A DNA stretch of 64,000 nucleotides from Formosa sp030427735 (GCF_051200825.1 NZ_CP195158.1:2418001-2482000), one strand, 5' to 3'; shown: positions 55,556 to 64,000, numbered from the stretch's first letter. Program-made: numbers and translations. Notes: generated by a model not told the origin, from the sequence alone.

Positions 55556-56542
55556 TTATAATGAGTCTCTTAAAATTAACGTTGTGGGTATGTAAGCTTT
55601 AACCCCAGTATCACTACCTATAAACTCCGCAGCTTTTAGCCCCATGGCTTCAAAATCTGTAGAGATTACAGAAATTCCTTTATAGATGAATTTTTTCATG
55701 GGAGTTTCGTTATAAGACAAAAACCCCACATCTGTACCTGGTTCTAATTCATGATTTCGGCATTGTTCTAAAAACTGCCCTAAAACCCGGTCGCTAACAC
55801 TTATATATGCTTCGTGTTTTTGCACTTTAAATGATTTTACGTCTGTAACCACATCGTGGTCTAATTGATGATCCTGACAAAATGTGATAAAATTTTCTAA
55901 AGTTTCTGCAGGGTGATACGTAAAATGAGGATAAACAAATACTAGTTTTTTATATTTTTTAAAGGCAGGTTTAGCCGCCACCAAACATTGGTAAGCCGAA
56001 GCTCCAAAATCCTGAAACACATAATTATTACTGGCATTAGCATAAATATTCCAATCGATTAGTAATAACTTTGAAGAATCGATATCGGAAATTGCAGTTT
56101 TAACCTCTTCATTGTTAAAATTCATAACCACGTATTTGTAGTATTTCCCAGCACTATTACTTAAAATGGTTTTAAAGTTTTCGATATTATAATGATGAAA
56201 CTGTATATCTACAATAACATTGTCTGGCAGGTTATTTACAAAGGCATGATACAAAACCTCTTTGTAAGCCTTAAAAGTATCTAATACCAAAAGCACTTTT
56301 CTGTTTTCTGCCGCTATATAATAGCCTTTATTTGGAACAGATTCTATAACGCCTTGCTCCTTTAAAATAGAATAAGCTTTAAAAACGGTATCTCTAGATA
56401 AATTGTAGGTATTGCAAACACTATTTACCGAGGGTAAGGTATCGCCAACAAACAATCTGTTATTTGCCAACTCGTTAGTAATAGCATCTACTAACTGCTG
56501 ATACTTAGGAATTTCGCTATCAATATTAATATTAAAATGCAT
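55556..56542 (-). CDS. GntR-family regulator of the xylose operon with sugar-binding-like domain
   Basis: Start chosen at the ATG at 56542 (328 residues, MHFNINIDSEIPKYQQ). An ATG at 56551 three codons earlier touches the operator repeat and lacks a leader. The first 75 residues are a GntR winged helix-turn-helix (LSRDTVFKAYSILKEQG); the rest resembles a LacI-like sugar-binding fold (VGFLSYNETPMKKFIYKG, VISTDFEAMG). It is a close paralogue of the rhamnose-side regulator at 4226. It is first in its own operon, just downstream of a promoter and a tandem-repeat operator, which fits an autoregulated xylose-responsive repressor. The effector is inferred, not seen. Confidence 0.85.
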   Translation of the reverse strand: MHFNINIDSEIPKYQQLVDAITNELANNRLFVGDTLPSVNSVCNTYNLSRDTVFKAYSILKEQGVIESVPNKGYYIAAENRKVLLVLDTFKAYKEVLYHAFVNNLPDNVIVDIQFHHYNIENFKTILSNSAGKYYKYVVMNFNNEEVKTAISDIDSSKLLLIDWNIYANASNNYVFQDFGASAYQCLVAAKPAFKKYKKLVFVYPHFTYHPAETLENFITFCQDHQLDHDVVTDVKSFKVQKHEAYISVSDRVLGQFLEQCRNHELEPGTDVGFLSYNETPMKKFIYKGISVISTDFEAMGLKAAEFIGSDTGVKAYIPTTLILRDSL

Positions 56543-56550
56543 GATTGACA

Positions 56551-56577
56551 TCCGTTCTGGTCTGTTCTGGTACGGAA
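56551..56577 (-). promoter_or_regulatory. tandem-repeat operator downstream of the xylose-operon promoter
   Basis: On the plus strand CCGTTCTGGT (56552-56561) is followed directly by CTGTTCTGGT (56562-56571), a 10-base direct repeat one helical turn apart, and the pair is framed by inverted TCCGT (56551-56555) and ACGGA (56572-56576). It lies just after the -7 element and overlaps the expected transcription start, an ideal site for a repressor. Binding by the adjacent GntR protein is inference. Confidence 0.6.
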
Positions 56578-56580
56578 TAC

Positions 56581-56612
56581 AATATTAGACAAATCATTAA
56601 CTATTTCCAAAT
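56581..56612 (-). promoter_or_regulatory. promoter of the xylose operon (Bacteroidota type)
   Basis: On the minus strand TTTG (plus 56609-56612), a 20-base spacer, and TAATATTG (plus 56581-56588), which matches TAnnTTTG except for one base. The expected transcript starts within the operator and has a leader of about 30 bases. Confidence 0.6.
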
Positions 56613-56707
56613 TTTAAATCTTAATAATTATTGATTTACTAATAAAATAGTGTTAAAAAAACGAATATCACTATTCATTTACAATCAAGCATTTAAGATT
56701 AATCGCT

Positions 56708-57070
56708 TCAGTTTAATAATTCCGGTTCATGCCCTACCCTAAAACAACGTTCTTCACCTAAACACTTAGGATCCCCAAATTCTTCCGACCAAAATCCATC
56801 TAGAATATCTTTAGAAAGGCATCTATACACCACTACACCTCTGTAAATATTCCTATCCTCATCGTAATAATGAAAGTTAATTACCAAGATATTATCTCTA
56901 AAAAAACCCTCGCCAAATTGCTCCTGATCGTTTCCTATACGCCATTTAGCAAGCAATCGACCATCGGTATTCAAACGTAAACTTAATGTGCCCGTGTAGC
57001 TAGTATTCGTATCGTCTTGATTAGTCCCGACAATATTATAAATACCTTCCAATTCAGAAATTTGCATCAT
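56708..57070 (-). CDS. small protein of unknown function
   Basis: A 120-residue protein that I do not recognise. It has no signal peptide or membrane segment. The pattern of alternating strands (GIYNIVGTNQDD, YTGTLSLRLNTDGRLLAKWRIG, EGFFRDNILVINFHYYDED, YRGVVVYRCLS, DGFWSEEFGDP) and the C-terminal Cys pair (KCLGEERCF) suggest a single small beta-barrel like a lipocalin- or avidin-type fold. It stands alone between the xylose regulator and the divergent GH1 gene. Function unknown. Confidence 0.6.
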   Translation of the reverse strand: MMQISELEGIYNIVGTNQDDTNTSYTGTLSLRLNTDGRLLAKWRIGNDQEQFGEGFFRDNILVINFHYYDEDRNIYRGVVVYRCLSKDILDGFWSEEFGDPKCLGEERCFRVGHEPELLN

Positions 57071-57189
57071 TTTATCCTATTATATTACCGAAACATCTCC
57101 ATCAATACACTTACAGTTTAATATAAGGTTAACCTTAACATTGCGTATTAGTGATCAATTCGGTTTAATTTTATGCAAAACTACTAAAC

Positions 57190-58521
57190 ATGGCCGCATT
57201 AAGACGCTCTAAATTTCCTAAAGATTTCATCTGGGGCGTAGCCACCTCTGCCTACCAAACCGAAGGCGCTCACAATAAAGACGGCAAAGGCCCATCGATC
57301 TGGGATACATTTACAAACAATTCGCATTTTAAACACCCTCATAACAACGAAGCCACAGACTTTTACAACACTTACAAAGAGGATATTTTAAAAATAAAAC
57401 ATCTTAATTTAACTGCGTTTCGCTTTTCAATATCTTGGTCGCGCATCTTTCCTGACGGCATTGGAGATACAAACCCTAAAGGCATTGCTTTTTATCACGA
57501 CGTTATTAAAACCTGCGAAGAACACCATATAGAACCTTGGGTAACACTATACCATTGGGATTTACCACAGCATTTAGAAAACTTAGGCGGCTGGACCAAT
57601 CGGGATATTATCTCTTGGTTTAGCAACTATGTAGATTTTTGCACTAAAGAATTTAGTACCGTTAAACACTGGATGGTCTTAAACGAACCGATGAGCTTTA
57701 TAGGTTTAGGCTATTTTATGGGAATTCATGCACCGGGCAAAAAGGGATTGAAACATTTTCTGCCAGCTGCACACCACGCCACACTTTGCCAAGCCGAAGG
57801 CGGAAGAATAATTCGGAAAAATTGTCCCAACGCACAAATTGGCACCACGTTTTCGTGTTCGTATGTCACCCCAAAAAACCGATTGATTTTAAATGTAAGA
57901 GCTGCTAAACGCATTGACGCTTTATTAAACCGCTTTTTTATTGAACCCGCATTAGGTTTAGGCTATCCGTACGATGCCTTTCTAGGACTTAACCGAATAG
58001 AAAAGTTTTTTAAACCAGGTGACGAACAACGCATGGTATTTGATTTTGATTTTATTGGAATTCAATATTACTTTAGGATTGTTGCCGAACATCGCATTTT
58101 ACCACTAATTCTTCATGCAGGCGAGATACCAGCCACCAAACGCAATGTTAAGGTAAACAATATGGGCATGGAGGTTCTTCCAAAAGGACTCTACAAAATG
58201 TTGAAAAAATTTAGTAGTTACAAAGGCGTAAATGCTATTTATATTACAGAATCTGGCATTTGCCTAGACGACGAAATAATTAAGGGAAAAATAAAAGATA
58301 GGGAACGCATTAAATACATTAAAAACACCTTAAAAACTACACAGAAAGCGCTAAACAAAGGTTTCAAAATACGCGGTTTTTTTCATTGGACTTTAATCGA
58401 TAATTTTGAATGGGCCGATGGCTACAGACCGCGATTCGGTTTAATTTACAACGATTTTAAAACCCAAAAACGCACCTTTAAACAATCGGCCTTATGGTTG
58501 CAATCATTTTTAAAATCTTAA
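57190..58521 (+). CDS. GH1 beta-glucosidase, cytoplasmic
   Basis: A 443-residue GH1 enzyme. The N-terminal signature FPKDFIWGVATSAYQTEG, the acid/base Glu166 in MVLNEPMSF and the nucleophile Glu354 in IYITESGICLDD are all present, with RFSISWSRIFPDG and FHWTLIDNFEWADGY in the expected places. No signal peptide, so it hydrolyses imported beta-glucosides such as cello- or laminaribiose. Family members also accept galactosides. The gene is single, has its own upstream gap of 119 bases, and ends at a shared terminator with the convergent outer-membrane protein gene. Confidence 0.93.
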   Translation: MAALRRSKFPKDFIWGVATSAYQTEGAHNKDGKGPSIWDTFTNNSHFKHPHNNEATDFYNTYKEDILKIKHLNLTAFRFSISWSRIFPDGIGDTNPKGIAFYHDVIKTCEEHHIEPWVTLYHWDLPQHLENLGGWTNRDIISWFSNYVDFCTKEFSTVKHWMVLNEPMSFIGLGYFMGIHAPGKKGLKHFLPAAHHATLCQAEGGRIIRKNCPNAQIGTTFSCSYVTPKNRLILNVRAAKRIDALLNRFFIEPALGLGYPYDAFLGLNRIEKFFKPGDEQRMVFDFDFIGIQYYFRIVAEHRILPLILHAGEIPATKRNVKVNNMGMEVLPKGLYKMLKKFSSYKGVNAIYITESGICLDDEIIKGKIKDRERIKYIKNTLKTTQKALNKGFKIRGFFHWTLIDNFEWADGYRPRFGLIYNDFKTQKRTFKQSALWLQSFLKS

Positions 58522-58550
58522 GCCTAAAGACGCTCTAGAGTTTCTTCCAT

Positions 58551-58590
58551 AAAAAAAGCCAAATTCCGAAAATTGAAACTTGGCTCTTTT
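58551..58590. terminator. bidirectional terminator between GH1 and outer-membrane protein genes
   Basis: Stem AGCCAA (58557-58562) with TTGGCT (58580-58585), extended internally by TTC/GAA pairing, flanked by an A run on the left (T run for the minus strand) and CTTTT on the right (for the plus strand). Confidence 0.7.
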
Positions 58591-58608
58591 CCTACAAAAC
58601 AGATGTTT

Positions 58609-59139
58609 TTAAAATACTTTTATACCAATACCTATTTGTATGTTACTATTTTTAGCTTCGTACATTTGGTCGTCGTCGTAAACATTTGTAAACCCGTACG
58701 AGTATCTTACATCAATAAAAAAATCATCCATAAACAAATATTCTATTCCAGCAACGCCAGAAAACATTAAATTCTGGAAACCATCTTTATACTCATGTAC
58801 TTTAATCCCCATTTGCGGGCCAACCCCAATTGCCAAACGTTCGTTAAAGCTATATTTAGCCAATACTGGCACGTTAATATAATCTAATCTTAAGTCTTTA
58901 TCTTTAGCGCCTTCGGCTGAAAATTGAACTTCTGGACTCACAGAAAAATGTTCGGTAATACCATATTGAGCTAAAAACCCTATCATAAAACCGTTACGAT
59001 GTGTATTTCCGCTAGGCACTTCAGACTCGAAATCTAAATTTGAAATATTCATACCAGCACGAACGCCAAACAAATCGAATTGTGCAAAACTTGCAGTCGT
59101 TACCAGTAAGGTTATTATTAATAGCGTAGTTTTTTTCAT
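58609..59139 (-). CDS. outer-membrane beta-barrel (OmpA-like/porin-family) protein
   Basis: A 176-residue protein with a clear signal peptide (MKKTTLLIITLLVTTASFAQ). The mature part is made of about eight amphipathic strands typical of small eight-stranded barrels (FGVRAGMNISNLDFES, HFSVSPEVQFSAEG, LAIGVGPQMGIKVHE, DDFFIDVRYSYGFTN, SNIQIGIGIKVF with a C-terminal Phe). It has no OmpA peptidoglycan-binding domain. This class is abundant in flavobacteria and has no general assigned function; it would reside in the outer membrane. Confidence 0.85.
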   Translation of the reverse strand: MKKTTLLIITLLVTTASFAQFDLFGVRAGMNISNLDFESEVPSGNTHRNGFMIGFLAQYGITEHFSVSPEVQFSAEGAKDKDLRLDYINVPVLAKYSFNERLAIGVGPQMGIKVHEYKDGFQNLMFSGVAGIEYLFMDDFFIDVRYSYGFTNVYDDDQMYEAKNSNIQIGIGIKVF

Positions 59140-59239
59140 AATGCAAAAATTTAAATGTAAAATAAAATTAAAAAATTCACTTAAATATAAATATTAGATG
59201 AGTGTAGTATAAATAAGACAAACGGCAAACTTAAAATTT

Positions 59240-60148
59240 TCAATCTAGTTTTTTACTAGAAATGGTTTCGTAATAAATACTTTTAATAATACCGTCGCTA
59301 AGCCCGATTTTAGGCACATAAATATCTTTTGCTCCACTCCATTTCATTGCCGAAAGATATATACGTGTTGCGGGTATAATTACATCTGCTCTATCCTGAT
59401 TTAAATCTAATTCGGAGATTCGTTCTTCGTAAGAATACGTTTGCAGCATGTTATAATACGAGGTTAAATAAAAGAATGTTAAAGGTTTACCTAAAGATTT
59501 TCCAGACACTTTAAAGATTTTATTGATGTTTCCACCAGAACCGATTAAAGCAATCTTATCGTATGCGTTGGTATGAAGCTTTATCCATTCTTCCAATTCT
59601 TTCCAAGTCTCTTTCTTTACAATGTCGTTTAACAATCTTACCGTGCCGATTTTAAAAGATTTAGAAACCACAGTTTCGCCACGATCTATAACGGTAAACT
59701 CGGTACTCCCTCCACCCACATCTACATACAGATACGTTTTGTTATTATCGATATATGAGTTAAGATCTGTTGCTGCAATTATTGCCGCTTCTTCTTCGCC
59801 GCCAATAATATCAATTTTTATATCTGATTTTTCTAAGATTTGCTTCACAACTTGCGAGCCGTTAGACGCTTCACGCATTGCAGATGTAGCACAGGCCTTA
59901 TACATTTCTACCTTGTGCGATTTCATCAATAATTTAAATGCCAACATGGTATCGACCATGCGCTCGGTGTTTTGCTTAGATATTTTTTGCTTCACAAATA
60001 CGTCGGCACCTAAACGAATAGGCACACGCACTAAGGAACTTTTTTTAAACTTTGTTGGTTTTCCTTGCTCCTCTATAATATTAGATATTAACAACCTTAC
60101 GGCGTTAGACCCAATATCTATAGCAGCATATTTTTTAATGTTAAGCAT
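59240..60148 (-). CDS. ppx: Ppx/GppA-type exopolyphosphatase
   Basis: A 302-residue protein of the actin-like ASKHA fold. Motifs are YAAIDIGSNAVRLLI (phosphate 1), TSAMREASNGSQVV, IGGEEEAAI, YLYVDVGGGSTEFTVI (phosphate 2) and ALIGSGGNINKI. It corresponds to the short Ppx/GppA form without the C-terminal HD domain. It removes terminal phosphates from polyphosphate or acts on pppGpp. It begins one base after the stop of the polyphosphate kinase gene, so polymer synthesis and degradation are encoded together. Confidence 0.9.
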   Translation of the reverse strand: MLNIKKYAAIDIGSNAVRLLISNIIEEQGKPTKFKKSSLVRVPIRLGADVFVKQKISKQNTERMVDTMLAFKLLMKSHKVEMYKACATSAMREASNGSQVVKQILEKSDIKIDIIGGEEEAAIIAATDLNSYIDNNKTYLYVDVGGGSTEFTVIDRGETVVSKSFKIGTVRLLNDIVKKETWKELEEWIKLHTNAYDKIALIGSGGNINKIFKVSGKSLGKPLTFFYLTSYYNMLQTYSYEERISELDLNQDRADVIIPATRIYLSAMKWSGAKDIYVPKIGLSDGIIKSIYYETISSKKLD

Positions 60149-60149
60149 A

Positions 60150-62213
60150 CTACTTTTTCAGCTTTTTCAAGTAATACTCGTAGGTTGCAAACTGCGATCT
60201 TACTTTTGGTTCTTTATTTCGTTTATATTCGTTAGTTTGGGCTTCGTTTAAAATTCGCGCTTTTACATTATCGCTCCAACAAATATTAAAAGTATCTATT
60301 AATTCTTGTTTTATATTTTCGTCGTAAATAGGACAAGAGACTTCTACGCGATTTTCTATATTTCTTGTCATAAAATCGGCAGACGAAATATACACTTTAG
60401 GATCGCCACCATTACCAAAAATATAAAGTCTTGTATGTTCTAAAAATTTATCGACTATACTTATTACTTCAATATTTTCGCTCATACCAGGTATACCCGG
60501 CACCAAACAGCAAATACCTCGAACAATCATTTGTATTTTTACTCCTGCCCGACTCGCTTCGTATAACTTATCTACCATTTTATAGCTAGAAATACTATTC
60601 ATTTTCAACCGTATATAGGCAGGTTTTCCCAATTTCACATTATCAATTTCGGTTTGTATTAATTTATACAATGCTTTTTCTGTATAATGCGGCGAGGTTA
60701 TAATATGTTTATATCTGAAAATTAAATAATTTGTTTCAAAAAAACTGAAGACTTTATTAATATCTTTTAAAATCTTTTGATTTGCGGTGAATAACGTGTA
60801 ATCTGTATATATTTTTGCAGTCGATTCGTTAAAATTACCCGTGCTCACAAAACCATAGCGCATTATCTTTTTGCCTTCTTCACGTTCTATTACACACATT
60901 TTACTATGCACTTTCAAGCCCTGAACTCCAAAAATTAAATTTACACCTTCCAACTCCATTTGTTCAGCATATTCTATATTGGCTTGCTCGTCAAAACGCG
61001 CTTGTAATTCTATAGATACCGTTACACCCTTACCGTTTTTAGCTGCATTAATTAACGAACTGGCAATATGCGAAATCTGAGCTAATCTGTAAATAGTAAT
61101 CTTTATGGTTTTTACTTGAGGGTCGATAGCCGCTTCTCTTAAAAACTTAACCACATAAGAAAAGGTGTGGTATGGTGCATAAAGCAAATAATCTTTCTTG
61201 GCTATTGCCTTAAAAATACTTGTTTCTAAACTAAGGCCTTTAACAGGAAGTGGTTCTATTTTATCGTACAACAAATCTGTTCTACCTAAACTAGGAAAGC
61301 CCATATAGTCGCGCCGGTTATGATATCGCCCTCCAGGTATAATACTATCCGACGGTTCTATATTCATTTTTTTCAATAAATACTGAAGTGTTTCTTCATC
61401 AATAGTTTTATCGTAAACGAAACGAACGGGTTCGCCTATTTGACGATGTTTAACACTATCGGAAATTTTATCGATAAAACTTTTGGTTAAATCACTCTCA
61501 AAATCAAGCTCACCATCTCTGGTTATCTTAATCATGTGAGCTGTTACTGACTTATAATCGAAAATGTTGAAGATATCATCTAAACAATAACGCAATAAAT
61601 CGTCTACCATAATTATATAATCGTTTCCATCTTCCTGTGGCAAGACAACAAAACGATCCATGTTCTTAGAAATCTCTATTAACGCATATTGGTTCGCGTT
61701 ATCTTTCATAACCATTTTAACAGCCAAATATGCTGCACTATCCTTTAATAAAGGGAGTTTTACTTGCTCGTTTAATACGATAGTAACTAAAGCCGGACTA
61801 ACTTTCCTGAGGAAATACTGTTTAATAAATTTATGCTGAGACGGTTTTATTTGGGTTTCGTTAATAATAAAAATATTATCCTTTTTAAGCTGATTTTGGA
61901 TGTTGTGTAATATTTCTAAACTTTCCGATTGTTGCCTAATTACTATTTGGGTAATAATTTCTAAAAGTTCGCTTGCTTTTACGCCGCCTAATTCGCTTTT
62001 ACCCGCTTTACCTGCTTGGTCTATACGCTTAACCGTAGCGTATCTCACCTTAAAAAATTCATCTAAATTATTCGAAAAAATTCCTAAAAAACGCAAGCGC
62101 TCTATTAAAGGAACATTTTTATCTTCGGCTTCTTGAAGTACTCTGGCATTAAATTGTAACCAACTAATTTCCCTGTTAATATAGCTATTGTTAAGCTTAT
62201 CGTTTTGTGTCAT
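60150..62213 (-). CDS. ppk1: polyphosphate kinase 1
   Basis: The start at 62213 (687 residues, MTQNDKLNNSYINREISWLQ) is chosen because an upstream ATG at 62240 falls inside a promoter -7 element. Domains follow PPK1: the N-terminal INREISWLQFNARVLQEA, head domain with YHNRRDYMGFPS, and two PLD-like catalytic domains. The autophosphorylated histidine is His436 in GLKVHSKMCVIE (E. coli His435). The second catalytic histidine of E. coli (His454, in YAHIGTGNF) is Phe455 here, in RYGFVSTGNF. The enzyme makes polyphosphate from ATP at the inner membrane. The gene forms an operon with the exopolyphosphatase, separated by one base. Confidence 0.94.
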   Translation of the reverse strand: MTQNDKLNNSYINREISWLQFNARVLQEAEDKNVPLIERLRFLGIFSNNLDEFFKVRYATVKRIDQAGKAGKSELGGVKASELLEIITQIVIRQQSESLEILHNIQNQLKKDNIFIINETQIKPSQHKFIKQYFLRKVSPALVTIVLNEQVKLPLLKDSAAYLAVKMVMKDNANQYALIEISKNMDRFVVLPQEDGNDYIIMVDDLLRYCLDDIFNIFDYKSVTAHMIKITRDGELDFESDLTKSFIDKISDSVKHRQIGEPVRFVYDKTIDEETLQYLLKKMNIEPSDSIIPGGRYHNRRDYMGFPSLGRTDLLYDKIEPLPVKGLSLETSIFKAIAKKDYLLYAPYHTFSYVVKFLREAAIDPQVKTIKITIYRLAQISHIASSLINAAKNGKGVTVSIELQARFDEQANIEYAEQMELEGVNLIFGVQGLKVHSKMCVIEREEGKKIMRYGFVSTGNFNESTAKIYTDYTLFTANQKILKDINKVFSFFETNYLIFRYKHIITSPHYTEKALYKLIQTEIDNVKLGKPAYIRLKMNSISSYKMVDKLYEASRAGVKIQMIVRGICCLVPGIPGMSENIEVISIVDKFLEHTRLYIFGNGGDPKVYISSADFMTRNIENRVEVSCPIYDENIKQELIDTFNICWSDNVKARILNEAQTNEYKRNKEPKVRSQFATYEYYLKKLKK

Positions 62214-62237
62214 GAAAGCATTTTTATTGAACCTATA

Positions 62238-62245
62238 CAAATATA
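62238..62245 (-). promoter_or_regulatory. -7 element of the ppk1 promoter
   Basis: CAAATATA on the plus strand is a perfect TATATTTG (TAnnTTTG) on the minus strand, 24 bases before the ATG at 62213. No convincing TTTG was found at the -33 position. The element overlaps the alternative upstream ATG and so rules it out as start. Confidence 0.5.
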
Positions 62246-62409
62246 ATTTTTTTAGTCGATAATCGATATTAAATACTTGTCGGGAACTTTAAAAAGCAAG
62301 TTTAAACCTTTATTAATGCATGTAAGTTACTTAGCCTTAAACATCAAAAACAATATAAACTCAAAATTCACTTTTTATCAAAAACCTATTTTCGTAAATC
62401 TTACAATTA

Positions 62410-62898
62410 TCACTCACAATCGCTCGGAAACAAAGTGAGAATCGTCTTACCTTTTTTAAGTGATTTCCAATCTGAAATATCGAACTCAATAATTACCAGA
62501 CCACTAGTGGGAACATTATCTATGGAAATGCTTCCAAAACTGTTAACAAAATTGGTAAACGCGTTATTATGACCAAATATCATAATGCTATTTACATCTG
62601 ACGCTAAGTGTTTTATAAAATGAATTAATTGCGCGCCTCCAAAATCATATAAATCATCTACAACTTCAAGCGGAGGCAGGTCTGCATGAAAATTTTCAAC
62701 AAAAATTGTAGCGGTATCGAAAGCCCGTTTTGCAGGACTCGAATACATGCTCACTGGTGTAAATCGCATTATTTTTTGAAGCCGATCTGCCACTTTTATG
62801 GTTTTAGCAACCCCTACTTTTTTTAGCGGCCTAAACTGGTCACCAACATCGTATTTCCAAGATGATTTTGCATGACGCATTAAAATTATTTTTTTCAT
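62410..62898 (-). CDS. SixA-like histidine phosphatase
   Basis: A 162-residue phosphatase of the phosphoglycerate-mutase-like superfamily. It begins with the phosphohistidine motif LMRHAKSSW (the RHG-type loop, here RHA), has SSPAKRAFDTA with the second phosphate-binding Arg, and the second catalytic His in IFGHNNAFTNF. No signal peptide. E. coli SixA removes phosphate from histidine phosphotransfer proteins; other members act on small phosphoesters. It lies 196 bases from the ppk1 start and probably has its own promoter. Physiological substrate unknown. Confidence 0.85.
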   Translation of the reverse strand: MKKIILMRHAKSSWKYDVGDQFRPLKKVGVAKTIKVADRLQKIMRFTPVSMYSSPAKRAFDTATIFVENFHADLPPLEVVDDLYDFGGAQLIHFIKHLASDVNSIMIFGHNNAFTNFVNSFGSISIDNVPTSGLVIIEFDISDWKSLKKGKTILTLFPSDCE

Positions 62899-63639
62899 GG
62901 CTTTTTATTTATTTACAAAAAAGAAACATTTTATTAACCTGCTAAATATCAATTATTTAAAATTTTAAATTAAAGTGGCTATTTAGATAAAAAAAGTCAA
63001 AATAAAAACACAGATTAACTTATATCGACAAAAAACACTTTTTAAACGTTTAAATGTATTTAACACACACTTTGTCGAATTTATGAGTGCTTTAACATTT
63101 ATTTTTTCAAAAGTCACAACATGTAAGTTGATTTGTATAAATAAGTTGCAAGAATATGATCCCAAGTCTAATTTCAAATCATAAAATATTTCTCGCTGAT
63201 TCCCAGCGACTTCCCTCAATATTTTTTAGTTTACAAGATAGCATTGCTTACTAACCACAGGCAGTGTAAGATTCTTTAATTTGAATTTTAGCTTAACTCG
63301 TATTCTTCTTAAGATTTATTTAAAAATTAATCAATAAAAATGTATGATAGAAAATTACGCTAATTTATTTGTTGCATCTTTTTTTGCAAAAACTCATCTA
63401 AATGCTCTGCCTTTACTAAAACATCAATTGAGACCAATTGATGTTAGTAAGTTATACAGCGCTAAATTCACCTTTACCTTTTTTCCAAATATATTTAAGC
63501 AATTTTCACACAGCAGATCTGCCAAAGGGTATTTTACAAATACACTTATGGCTTCCTTATTTATAGACCCACGAATAACTATGTATAAAGTTGTTAATCC
63601 ATTATAAGCAGTATTAGGATAACTTAATCGATTTTTGAA
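62899..63639. other. gene-free AT-rich region upstream of the surface-protein gene
   Basis: About 740 bases without a gene I can support. Two short open frames here (62983-63219 minus and 63344-63607 plus) lack a protein-like pattern, and no hairpin or repeat stood out. It probably holds the promoters for the SixA-like gene and for the large gene starting at 63640. Confidence 0.5.
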
Positions 63640-64000
63640 ATGAAAAAACTTTACCCTACCCCAATGAAGGCGTATAAAAAAACAAGGAAATTAAAAGTGT
63701 TGGCATTATTGCTAATGCTTGTTAGTTTTTATGGATATAGCCAGGTTGCAGTACCATTTACCCCAAGAGCATCAGATGTAACGGGTAAATCTGTATATAA
63801 TGTTAAAGGTAACTTTGTTATTATTGGTAACACTAACTTAGAGTTAGCTGATTACGATGATACGGTTACTGATTCGAATGAAATGAAGTATGTGGATGTG
63901 GATAACAATCCATCGACTTTAAATTCATCGGAAGCAACACTACAATTATTCCTAGACGATGGTTCGCCAGCAGATTGCTCCAATATTGTCTATGCAGGTT
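63640..64000 (+). CDS. large secreted surface protein, N-terminal fragment (partial at window end)
   Basis: The frame starts with ATG at 63640 and remains open to the last base, giving 120 residues. It opens with a basic leader and a signal peptide (LKVLALLLMLVSFYGYSQ, cleavage before VAVPFTPR). The mature start (VAVPFTPRASDVTGKSVYN) and the following VIIGNTNLELADYDD, with Asp- and Asn-rich spacing, resemble the very long adhesin-like proteins of flavobacteria exported by the type IX secretion system. The repeat or sorting domains that would prove this lie outside the window. Confidence 0.7.
   Translation, partial: MKKLYPTPMKAYKKTRKLKVLALLLMLVSFYGYSQVAVPFTPRASDVTGKSVYNVKGNFVIIGNTNLELADYDDTVTDSNEMKYVDVDNNPSTLNSSEATLQLFLDDGSPADCSNIVYAG

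Noticed and set aside
59622..60251. 209-residue plus-strand open frame antisense to ppx and the end of ppk1
   Set aside because: Both sense frames are clear conserved enzymes; the antisense frame is a composition shadow.
62983..63219. 78-residue minus-strand open frame
   Set aside because: Irregular, Cys/Lys/Phe-rich sequence without domain pattern, in a region that looks regulatory or empty.
63344..63607. 87-residue plus-strand open frame upstream of the large surface-protein gene
   Set aside because: No recognisable motif, ordinary AT-rich composition, no leader or promoter; it looks like a chance frame.

Overview
The window is AT-rich DNA from a member of the Bacteroidota, most likely a marine or plant-associated Flavobacteriaceae. 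The evidence is the T9SS-type C-terminal sorting tail, the TTTG/TAnnTTTG promoter architecture, lipoprotein signals with Ser/Ala-Cys lipoboxes, the GntR regulators fused to a sugar-binding domain, and a very high density of glycoside hydrolases. No transposase, rRNA or CRISPR array was found. There is one tRNA (tRNA-Arg, anticodon TCT).

Layout. (1) 1-5272: an L-rhamnose catabolic set on the minus strand (bifunctional aldolase/dehydrogenase, isomerase, FGGY kinase cut by the window edge), divergent from a GntR-type regulator. (2) 5452-5558: tRNA-Arg with promoter and terminator. (3) 5560-11333: a plus-strand block that looks inserted. It holds a secreted Asp-box/T9SS protein and, after a structured non-coding element, three genes (a CrtA-like haem monooxygenase, an unknown protein and a small membrane protein). 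(4) 11334-42697: a 31-kb minus-strand cluster of fifteen genes for breakdown and uptake of a complex rhamnose-, arabinose-, galactose- and xylose-containing polysaccharide. In order of transcription these are a beta-helix/rhamnose-mutarotase fusion, a cytoplasmic GH31, a PhyH-type dioxygenase, an SSS symporter, a TIM-barrel isomerase, an MFS transporter, a GH78 relative, a GH2, a GH43-like propeller, a GH2, GH106, an SGNH esterase, a DUF5703 protein, a PL1 lyase and GH127. (5) 43189-48147: a cytoplasmic GH63-like hydrolase and a lipoprotein catalase-peroxidase. (6) 48284-56612: a complete xylose operon (GntR regulator, xylB, xylA, xylE-like symporter, lipoprotein GH31 with PA14 insert), with a recognisable promoter, a tandem-repeat operator and a terminator. 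(7) 56708-62898: a small unknown protein, a GH1 beta-glucosidase, an outer-membrane barrel protein, Ppx/GppA, polyphosphate kinase and a SixA-like phosphatase. (8) 63640-end: the start of a large secreted surface protein.

How it fits together. Exported hydrolases and lyases (GH127, PL1, GH106, both GH2, GH43-like, beta-helix protein, lipoprotein GH31) would trim the glycan outside the cytoplasm. The SSS, MFS and XylE-type carriers would import mono- and oligosaccharides. Signal-less GH78, GH31, GH63 and GH1 proteins would finish hydrolysis inside. The rhamnose and xylose pathways would take the released sugars into central metabolism. The family set (GH2, GH78, GH106, GH127, GH141-like, PL1, GH43-like) resembles the kit known for rhamnogalacturonan-II, but there is no SusC/SusD pair in the window and several hallmark RG-II families are absent, so the substrate is an inference. 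The most unusual points are the PhyH dioxygenase inside the glycan cluster (a candidate for oxidative removal of O-methyl groups), the mutarotase fusion, the Glu-to-Asp change at the GH78 general-acid position, and the exported KatG.
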